Of a stretch of 13,227 bases of DNA, positions 8,122-13,227 are shown piece after piece. The position numbers and the translations under genes are program-made. Position 1 is the stretch's first letter. Every line of letters begins with the position of its first letter. The notes below the pieces were generated by a model. It did not search any database, was not told the origin of the DNA, and was given only the letters and a program-made list of their open reading frames with translations. This stretch comes from an uncultured Planctomycetaceae bacterium (GTDB lineage: Bacteria > Planctomycetota > Planctomycetia > Pirellulales > Pirellulaceae), in contig CAIXSC010000265.1 of assembly GCA_903921945.1 (NCBI GenBank), positions 1 to 13,227 on the forward strand. Reading direction: 5' to 3'.

Positions 8122-9314
8122 TACTTCGTCGGCAGTCCCATCGCGCGCATGAGCATCTGGATGTCTTCCCAGGTGTCTTTTTTCGCGGCCGGGTTGCGGA
8201 GCAGATACGCGGGGTGATAGGTGACGAGCGCCTGCGCATTGCCCACCGTGAAGAAGCGTCCGCGCATCTTGCCGAGGCTAAAGCCGGAGTGCAGCAGGGT
8301 CTTGGCCGCCGTCGCGCCCAGGCAACAGATAAACTCGGGTTGCAGCACTTCCAGTTGCCGTTCGAAAAATCCGCGGCAGTTTTCCACCTCGTCCTCTGCC
8401 GGCACGCGATTATTCGGCGGGCGACACTTGAGCACATTGAGGATGTAGACGTCGTCGCGTTTGAGGCCCATGGCTTCGATGATTTTGTCGAGCAACTGGC
8501 CGGCGCGTCCGACGAACGGCATGCCTAGCCGATCTTCGTCCGCTCCCGGTGCTTCGCCAAAGAAACACAGGCGCGGGTTGAGATTGCCCACGCCGAACAC
8601 CGTCTGCGTGCGGCTTGCGGCCAGTTCGCCACAACGCTGGCAATTCCGCACCTCGACGTTGATCACTTCCAGAGCGACGCGCCGCTCGGTCGCGTTCAAC
8701 CGCGGCGATGGCGGCGGAGCGGCGGCGGCTTTCGAGCCGCTGGCGGATGCTGCGGGAACGGACCGGGGAGCCATCTCGGGTGAACCTGGGGTGAACGGGG
8801 AAACCGCAGCCAACGGAGCGGCAGGAAGCGGGGAAGCGGCGGGAACGAGCCGACTCGGCGGCACTCCCGCCGCGGCCGGTGCGGCAGCAGCCGGTGCAAC
8901 TGGGGCCGGCGAGGAAGCGGCCGGCGCGGCGACGGGTGAAAGGGAGGGTACTGAAGAGCGAGGGTTGGACGCCGCGGTCGCAGCCACAGGCAGCGGCGCA
9001 GCCACAGGCGGCGGCGCAGCCACAGGCGGCGGCGCAGCCACAGGCGGCGGCGCAGTCGCAGGCAGCGGCGCAGTCGCAGGCAGCGGCGCAGTCGCAGGCA
9101 GCGGTGGCGCGATGGACGGTGTGGACCGCGAGCGCGACGAGGGACTGTGGAGCGGTCCGGAAGAGGCGGCGTCGGTCGTTGGGCCGTTCCCGAGTGGTGC
9201 GACACCCGCGGGGAGCGGGACGGCGCGGGAGCGCCGCGGAATCTGCTGCACACCAGACCGTTGCAGGCTTTCCAAACGCTGCACCAGGGCGTGTCGAATC
9301 TGTTCTGGGGTCAA
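8121..9314 (-). CDS. Type-4 (Fe-S) uracil-DNA glycosylase with Pro/Ala-rich N-terminal extension
   Basis: The product (397 residues) removes uracil from DNA to start base-excision repair. The catalytic domain is the C-terminal half, about 207-397. Four Cys at 225, 228, 297 and 313 fit the 4Fe-4S ligands of family-4 UDGs. GEAPGADEDRLGMPFVGRAG (253-272) is the uracil-binding/active-site motif, and HPAYLLRNP (367-375) is the DNA-intercalation motif. N-terminal residues 1-27 look like an amphipathic helix. Residues about 28-205 are Pro/Ala/Ser-rich, with seven hexapeptide repeats (PLPATA, PPPVAA, PLPVAA) at 71-112. Typical family members are around 200 residues, so this protein is nearly double. 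The start is TTG, supported by GGAGG seven bases upstream. It is divergent from der and convergent with DUF1501. Confidence 0.93.
   Translation of the reverse strand: MTPEQIRHALVQRLESLQRSGVQQIPRRSRAVPLPAGVAPLGNGPTTDAASSGPLHSPSSRSRSTPSIAPPLPATAPLPATAPLPATAPPPVAAPPPVAAPPPVAAPLPVAATAASNPRSSVPSLSPVAAPAASSPAPVAPAAAAPAAAGVPPSRLVPAASPLPAAPLAAVSPFTPGSPEMAPRSVPAASASGSKAAAAPPPSPRLNATERRVALEVINVEVRNCQRCGELAASRTQTVFGVGNLNPRLCFFGEAPGADEDRLGMPFVGRAGQLLDKIIEAMGLKRDDVYILNVLKCRPPNNRVPAEDEVENCRGFFERQLEVLQPEFICCLGATAAKTLLHSGFSLGKMRGRFFTVGNAQALVTYHPAYLLRNPAAKKDTWEDIQMLMRAMGLPTK
8980..9105 (-). repeat. Seven 18-bp tandem units inside the UDG gene
   Basis: On the plus strand the units read GCAGCCACAGGCGGCGGC (three identical copies plus one variant) then GCAGTCGCAGGCAGCGGC (two identical copies plus one variant). 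Translated on the minus strand they give hexapeptides PPPVAA and PLPATA. Two homogeneous blocks side by side indicate stepwise local amplification. Confidence 0.93.
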
Positions 9315-9370
9315 ACCACCGCCTCCACGGAGCCTGTCCGTTCACGGGACAAACGATTATCATACGGGCT
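9315..9370. promoter_or_regulatory. 56-bp divergent control region between UDG and der
   Basis: The two start codons are separated by only 56 bp, so both promoters must lie here or inside the genes. An inverted repeat, TGTCC at 9335-9339 and GGACA at 9347-9351, is centred near 9343 and could be an operator or a hairpin. TATCAT at 9358-9363 matches a -10 box at 5 of 6 positions on the plus strand, but no good -35 box is seen. If used, transcription would start almost at the der ATG, giving a leaderless or nearly leaderless mRNA. All of this is inference from short motifs. Confidence 0.35.
9322..9326 (-). promoter_or_regulatory. Shine-Dalgarno site supporting a TTG start for UDG
   Basis: The minus strand reads GGAGG here, with a 7-base spacer to the TTG at 9314-9312. 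This is one of the clearest ribosome sites in the window and decides the non-ATG start. Confidence 0.65.
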
Positions 9371-11296
9371 ATGCCAGTCCCGCAAGTCGCCATCATCGGT
9401 CGCCCCAACGTCGGTAAGTCAAGTTTGCTTAACTGGTTAGCCCGCAAACGGCTAGCCATCGTCGATGACAAACCGGGCGTGACCCGCGACCGTATCCAAT
9501 TTTTGATGTATGAGCGCGACCGGTTCTTCGAACTGGTCGACACGGGCGGTATTGGCGTCGTCGACGTCGACGATTTGACCGACGAAGTCGAACGGCAGAT
9601 CACCGCGGCGATCGAACAGGCGGATGTGATTCTGTTCGTGGTCGACACGCGTTCCGGCGTTCTGCCGCTCGATTCCCGTGTGGCGGCTCGCTTGCGGGTC
9701 GTCGATAAACCGATCCTGCTGGTCGCCAACAAGACGGATGATCCAGCGCTCGATACGCTGGCGGACGAGTTCCACTCGTTGGCGTCCGGCCCTTTGCTGC
9801 GAGTGTCGGCGCTGCAAAACCGCAACCGCGATTTGCTGCTCGAAGCGATCGTCTCGCGGCTGCCCGAGTTGACCGAAGAGAACGCGGCTGTCGCCGAGCC
9901 AGTCATGAAACTGGCGATCGTCGGCCGGCGAAACGTCGGCAAGAGCACCTTTGTGAACACCTTGGCGCGCGCCGAGCGGATGATCGTCAGCGAGATCGCC
10001 GGCACAACGCGCGACAGCGTTGACGTGCGGTTCGAACTGGACGGCAAGACGTTCATCGCCATCGACACGCCGGGACTTCGCCGCAACAAAAGCGTGCGAA
10101 CCGACCTCGATTTTTACAGCACGCACCGGGCTCAACGAAGCATCCGTCGAGCGGACGTTGTGTTGCTGTTTTTCGATCCGACCGAACGGATTAGCCGGGT
10201 CGACAAGCAGTTGTGCCAATACATCGGCGAGCATTTCCGGCCCTGCGTGTTTGTGGTGAACAAGTGGGACTTGATGGCGGCCTCGATGCCGACGGAACGC
10301 TGGGTCCAGTACCTGCGCGACACGTTCCAAACGATGTGGTACGCCCCGATCGCGTTTATCACGGGCCAGTCAGGAAAGAACGTCAAAGCGCTGTTGAATC
10401 ACGCTCAAAACCTGTTCAAGCAGTCGCTCCACCGAGTGACCACCGGGGAACTGAACCGTCTGATTCGAGCGGCCGTCCGCCAGCACCCGCCCCATCCCGT
10501 CAAAGGCCGCACCGGAAAGATTTATTACGCCACCCAGGTCGCGATCCAACCGCCAACCCTGGTCCTGGTCTGCAACGACCCCAAGGCGTTTTCCCAACAG
10601 TACCGCCGGTATCTGCTAGGAGTGATCCGCGATCACCTCGACTTTGGCGAAGTGCCTATCAAACTGTATCTGCATCGACGCAACGAATCGGATCGGCGTG
10701 ACGAACTGTCGAAACGCGGCGATTCCCGCGGCAGCCGACGGGCCGCCGCCGAAACAACCATCATCGAAGGTCCCGATCGGGGTGATTTCGACCCCAACGA
10801 TCCTCGCTGGAAAGATTCGCTGCTCGCCGCCAAGGGCGCAGGCGACGACGAGTTCGGCGATGAGCTAGGTGACGAACGGGGCGACATTTTTGAAGATGAG
10901 CTCGAAGGCGAACTGGATGGCGAACTGGACGACGAATTCGAGGGCGAGTTCATCTTCGAGGGAGACGACGGGACCGACGAAGACGACTTCGACGTGACCA
11001 ACGACGTGACCAACGACGTGACCAACGACGTGACCAACGACGTGACCAACGACGGGGCCAACGACGGCGACGACGCGACCGAAGACAGCGACAAGGAAGA
11101 GGCCCCGGATGTCGTGGCCACTAGCCCTGAGAATCACGTTGGCGATCCCGCGACGGCCCCCGAAGATAGTCGCGCGAGCGGCGACCGATCCGAATCGCCA
11201 GGTCCCAAGCAACAACGTTCCGGGAAAGACAATTCCCGGAAGGACAGTTCCGGGAAAGGCCGTTCCGGGAAGGGACGCGGCAAGCCGCGAAGCTAG
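9371..11296 (+). CDS. der: Ribosome-assembly GTPase Der (EngA) with long charged C-terminal tail
   Basis: The 641-residue product has the tandem two-GTPase architecture unique to Der, which acts in 50S ribosomal subunit assembly. GTPase domain 1 has P-loop GRPNVGKSS (10-18), GVTRD (36-40), DTGG (57-60) and NKTD (120-123). Domain 2 has GRRNVGKST (185-193), GTTRD (211-215), DTPG (232-235) and NKWD (297-300); its G5 region reads TGQSG (331-335) instead of the usual SA-type loop. A KH-like domain covers about 355-437. Der is usually about 440-490 residues; here about 200 extra residues follow. They comprise an acidic stretch (about 490-580) with five DVTN repeats, then a basic Gly/Ser/Lys tail (about 613-641). 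The ATG at 9371 puts the P-loop at the expected N-terminal distance; the same frame stays open further upstream only because it crosses the UDG repeats antisense. Confidence 0.96.
   Translation: MPVPQVAIIGRPNVGKSSLLNWLARKRLAIVDDKPGVTRDRIQFLMYERDRFFELVDTGGIGVVDVDDLTDEVERQITAAIEQADVILFVVDTRSGVLPLDSRVAARLRVVDKPILLVANKTDDPALDTLADEFHSLASGPLLRVSALQNRNRDLLLEAIVSRLPELTEENAAVAEPVMKLAIVGRRNVGKSTFVNTLARAERMIVSEIAGTTRDSVDVRFELDGKTFIAIDTPGLRRNKSVRTDLDFYSTHRAQRSIRRADVVLLFFDPTERISRVDKQLCQYIGEHFRPCVFVVNKWDLMAASMPTERWVQYLRDTFQTMWYAPIAFITGQSGKNVKALLNHAQNLFKQSLHRVTTGELNRLIRAAVRQHPPHPVKGRTGKIYYATQVAIQPPTLVLVCNDPKAFSQQYRRYLLGVIRDHLDFGEVPIKLYLHRRNESDRRDELSKRGDSRGSRRAAAETTIIEGPDRGDFDPNDPRWKDSLLAAKGAGDDEFGDELGDERGDIFEDELEGELDGELDDEFEGEFIFEGDDGTDEDDFDVTNDVTNDVTNDVTNDVTNDGANDGDDATEDSDKEEAPDVVATSPENHVGDPATAPEDSRASGDRSESPGPKQQRSGKDNSRKDSSGKGRSGKGRGKPRS
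10991..11050 (+). repeat. Five perfect 12-bp units in the der tail
   Basis: GACGTGACCAAC is repeated five times without a mismatch, encoding (DVTN)x5 at Der residues 541-560. Perfect identity, including synonymous positions, points to recent expansion. Confidence 0.96.
11216..11275 (+). repeat. Four 15-bp units encoding the basic end of Der
   Basis: Four imperfect units of the type CGTTCCGGGAAAGGC encode RSGKD, NSRKD, SSGKG and RSGKG at residues 616-635. The product is a Lys/Arg/Ser/Gly tail. Confidence 0.85.
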
Positions 11297-11302
11297 TTTT
11301 TT
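11276..11302 (+). terminator. Weak terminator candidate at the end of der
   Basis: CGCGG at 11276-11280 pairs with CCGCG at 11285-11289 around a 4-base loop, and six Ts lie at 11297-11302. The stem is short and the T-run begins 7 bases after it, overlapping the stop codon region, so this is a weak candidate. Confidence 0.25.
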
Positions 11303-11325
11303 CCACAGCCGAGCGGCCCCAACCG

Positions 11326-11445
11326 TGCTGTCCGACCCCATGCTGTCCGACCCCATGCTGTCCGCCCCCGTGCTGTCCGACCCCATGCTGTCCGACAACG
11401 GGATGGCCGGCCACGGGCTGTCCGACAACGGGCTGGCCGGCCACG
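11326..11445. repeat. 15-bp tandem array (8 units) downstream of der
   Basis: Eight consecutive 15-bp units start with TGCTGTCCGACCCCA (identical at 11326, 11341 and 11371) and drift to GGCTGTCCGACAACG and GGCTGGCCGGCCACG. In the last part two unit types alternate, giving a 30-bp higher-order period. The palindrome TGGCCGGCCA occurs at 11404-11413 and 11434-11443. No gene is supported across it, although the 15-bp period leaves some frames open. Confidence 0.93.
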
Positions 11446-11448
11446 GGC

Positions 11449-11533
11449 GATGGCAATGCCTGGACGTTGGCAATGCCTGGACGATGGCGGTGCCTTCGTG
11501 ATGGCGGCACATCGGTGATGGTGGCGAGGCCAA
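11449..11533. repeat. 17-bp tandem array (5 units) upstream of the DUF697 GTPase gene
   Basis: Five units of 17 bp begin GATGGC or GTTGGC at 11449, 11466, 11483, 11500 and 11517. The first two share the end CAATGCCTGGAC; later ones diverge. The array follows the 15-bp array after three bases and ends 34 bp before the GTPase start codon, so any promoter for that gene must lie in or near it. Confidence 0.8.
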
Positions 11534-11552
11534 GTTGAGTTGGCGGGTGCTC

Positions 11553-11558
11553 AAGGAG
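11553..11558 (+). promoter_or_regulatory. Shine-Dalgarno site deciding the GTPase start
   Basis: AAGGAG lies 9 bases before the ATG at 11568. The upstream in-frame TTG at 11535 has no such site, which favours 11568. Confidence 0.6.
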
Positions 11559-11567
11559 CGCAACGCG

Positions 11568-13115
11568 ATGAGAGGGGGACGAGCGAGCGGCGGGTTGTTC
11601 CTGGTGGCGTTGCTGGCGGCATCCGGGTTTGCTTTGGTGACCATTCCACCGCGGTTGGCGGAGCAGTACCGTACGGTGGCTTCCTGGGGCCAGCCGTGGG
11701 TGGCGGTCTATTTCACGTTGATCGGCATCGGCGCCGTGCTCTTGATCGGCAGCGCGGGCTGGATCGTGTCGCGTGTTTGGCGAGCGACCGCGCGAAAGCG
11801 GCAGCGGACGGAGCAACGGCGAAAAAACCCGAGCCAGTTGGGCGAAGGCGAACAATCAGCGGAGATTCAGACGAATCTCGACAGCATCTTTCAATTGCAC
11901 GACGATCCGCATGTGGCCGCCGAGGTCAAACAGCATCTGGAACCGATGCTGCGGGAGTTTTCCGAGAAGCGGGAAACGAACGAATTGGAAATCGTCGTCT
12001 TCGGGACGATTTCCAGCGGCAAGTCGTCGCTGCTCAACGCGCTGGCGGGCCGGGATGTCTTTCAAACCGACGCCAAGGGCGGAACGACCGTCACTCGCAA
12101 TGAAGTCCCTTGGCCTGGGCTCGACAAAGTGACGCTGGTCGACACGCCCGGATTGGGCGAGGTGGATGGCGCCGAGCGGGCAGCGGTTGCGGCGTCGGCC
12201 GCCAAGGACGCGGACTTGGTGTTGTTAGTGGTTGACGGGCCGTTGCGGGCCTCCGAGTTCCTGTTGCTCGAACAATTGGGCCGGATGGAGAAACGGATCA
12301 TTGTCTGCTTGGCCAAACAAGACTGGTACGAGGCCCGCGATCGGGCCGCCTTGCAGGGACAGATCGCCGAGCAATTGCGATCGATCATCGCGCCGGAGGA
12401 CATCGTCGGAGTGCAAGCGCTGGCTGTGAAACGTCGCCGGGTTCGCGTGCTCGCGGGCGGGACGGAGGTCGAGGAAGAGGTCGAGATGCCGCCCGATATC
12501 AGCGCGCTGGCCGATCGCATGATGGCCGTGCTTACCCGCGACGGCTCCAACCTGTTGCTCGCCAATCTGCTGCTGCAATCCCGCGGACTTGTGAACGAGG
12601 CTCGGCGGCGCGTGCAGGAATCGCTCGACCGACAAGCTTGGCGGCTGATTGATCGCTACGCCTGGGGAGCGGGCGGGGCGGCGGCGCTTAGTCCGCTGCC
12701 ACTGTTGGACATCGCCGCGGGCGGCGCGATCACCACCAAAATGGTCTTGGAACTGGCCAAGGTGTATCGCCAGGAAATCGACACGGATGCGGCCGTCAAG
12801 TTGCTCGGTCAGCTTGGCAAAAACCTGATCGCGATCCTGGGTGTCAGCGCCGCGACGCCTATTGTCGTGTCGACCATCGCGACGTTGTTACGCGCCGTTC
12901 CGGGCGCCGGAACACTCGCCGGCGGCATCCTGCAGGGCCTCGTTCAAGCTCTGGTGACGCGGTGGATCGGCGGCGTCTTCATCGAATTCTTCAAGGCGGA
13001 AATGAAAACAACTCCGGCGGGCCTCGCGGAACTGGCACGCGAACAGTGGTCTAAGCTGACGACGTTGCACGAATTGCGTCAGTTGCTGCAAGCCGCTCGG
13101 CGACAGTTAAGCTGA
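11568..13115 (+). CDS. Membrane-associated GTPase of the DUF697 / HSR1-like type
   Basis: The 515-residue product has two predicted membrane helices at about 8-26 and 45-69, then a basic and polar linker (70-100). A GTPase domain follows with P-loop GTISSGKSS (146-154), switch I GGTTVT (171-176) and DTPG (192-195). The G4 motif is AKQD (249-252) rather than the usual NKxD. The C-terminal region (about 360-480) has the Gly/Ala-rich hydrophobic helices and PLPLLDIAAGGAIT pattern of DUF697, a domain found in small membrane-linked GTPases. A further hydrophobic stretch lies at about 420-470, so up to four membrane-active segments are possible. The likely location is the inner membrane with the GTPase in the cytoplasm; cellular role unknown. 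It is the second GTPase gene in a row after der, separated by repeat arrays, but belongs to a different GTPase branch and is probably a separate transcript. Confidence 0.87.
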   Translation: MRGGRASGGLFLVALLAASGFALVTIPPRLAEQYRTVASWGQPWVAVYFTLIGIGAVLLIGSAGWIVSRVWRATARKRQRTEQRRKNPSQLGEGEQSAEIQTNLDSIFQLHDDPHVAAEVKQHLEPMLREFSEKRETNELEIVVFGTISSGKSSLLNALAGRDVFQTDAKGGTTVTRNEVPWPGLDKVTLVDTPGLGEVDGAERAAVAASAAKDADLVLLVVDGPLRASEFLLLEQLGRMEKRIIVCLAKQDWYEARDRAALQGQIAEQLRSIIAPEDIVGVQALAVKRRRVRVLAGGTEVEEEVEMPPDISALADRMMAVLTRDGSNLLLANLLLQSRGLVNEARRRVQESLDRQAWRLIDRYAWGAGGAAALSPLPLLDIAAGGAITTKMVLELAKVYRQEIDTDAAVKLLGQLGKNLIAILGVSAATPIVVSTIATLLRAVPGAGTLAGGILQGLVQALVTRWIGGVFIEFFKAEMKTTPAGLAELAREQWSKLTTLHELRQLLQAARRQLS

Positions 13116-13135
13116 TCGGACCGCGATTTCAAAAC

Positions 13136-13204
13136 GAGCAGCCGACTCCAGAGCAGCGGCCGATTCCAGAGCAGTGGTCGATTCCAGAGCAGCGGTCGAT
13201 TCCA
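13136..13204. repeat. 18-bp tandem array after the GTPase gene
   Basis: Three 18-bp units of the type GAGCAGCGGTCGATTCCA (13151-13168, 13169-13186, 13187-13204) differ at only one or two positions. They are preceded by a 15-bp shortened unit at 13136-13150 and followed by a decayed start at 13205. The array begins 20 bp after the stop codon at 13115. It may continue in altered form past the window edge. Confidence 0.92.
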
Positions 13205-13227
13205 GACACAGCCAAACGGATGGTCCA

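Noticed and set aside
8879..9370. In-frame plus-strand extension that would add 164 residues to the N-terminus of Der
   Set aside because: It runs antisense through the UDG coding region, gives low-complexity Gln/Ala/Pro repeats, and the P-loop at residue 10 from ATG 9371 matches normal Der.
8461..9417. 318-residue plus-strand open frame, Gly/Ala/Thr-rich
   Set aside because: Antisense to UDG, produced by the 18-bp repeats staying open in every frame.
8410..10089. 559-residue minus-strand open frame
   Set aside because: It overlaps UDG in another frame and runs antisense to der; composition is Ser/Arg-rich with no family motif. It is a GC-rich shadow.
9452..10330. 292-residue minus-strand open frame inside der
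   Set aside because: Exactly antisense to the conserved GTPase domains; no recognisable motif.
11109..11501. 130-residue plus-strand open frame across the end of der and the 15-bp array
   Set aside because: Its first half is der in another frame and its second half is the array translated; the 15-bp period merely keeps the frame open.
1..13227. Mobile elements, integrase, toxin-antitoxin or defence genes
   Set aside because: No transposase, integrase, nuclease or small toxin-like gene was recognisable on either strand; every long frame is accounted for by the seven genes listed.

Overview
The window looks like chromosomal DNA of a planctomycete, probably of the Pirellulales type. Evidence: GC-rich sequence; a Tat-exported DUF1501 protein; a large multi-heme cytochrome c overlapping a secreted beta-propeller/ThuA fusion (a gene style typical of Planctomycetota); a sugar phosphate isomerase/epimerase-like TIM barrel; and housekeeping proteins carrying long low-complexity extensions. 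The assignment rests on recognising families by eye; no search was run.

Layout. Bases 28-314 are a degenerate array of 13-bp units with no gene. Four plus-strand genes follow: a TIM-barrel isomerase (360-1181), a secreted five-heme cytochrome (1247-3664), a beta-propeller + ThuA fusion that overlaps the cytochrome by 20 bp (3645-6383), and, after a 303-bp gap, a Tat-signal DUF1501 protein (6687-8084). A type-4 uracil-DNA glycosylase lies on the minus strand (8121-9314), convergent with DUF1501 and divergent from the ribosome-assembly GTPase Der (9371-11296), with 56 bp between their start codons. Bases 11326-11533 hold two successive tandem arrays (15-bp then 17-bp units). A membrane GTPase of the DUF697 type follows (11568-13115), and the window ends in an 18-bp-unit array.

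How the genes may work together. The isomerase, cytochrome, propeller-ThuA and DUF1501 genes fit an exported carbohydrate-oxidation theme. The propeller and ThuA domains would act on a sugar or glycoside outside the cytoplasmic membrane, the cytochrome would carry electrons, and the TIM barrel would process a derivative inside. This is inference; the only hard link is the cytochrome/propeller gene overlap. UDG and Der are housekeeping genes sharing a divergent control region.

The most distinctive property is tandem duplication of short units. Three of the longer non-coding gaps are largely arrays of unrelated units (13, 15, 17 and 18 bp), and three genes carry in-frame arrays (6, 12, 15 and 18 bp, all multiples of 3). 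No mobile element, CRISPR array, tRNA or rRNA was seen, and no convincing new defence or metabolic system beyond the points listed under findings.
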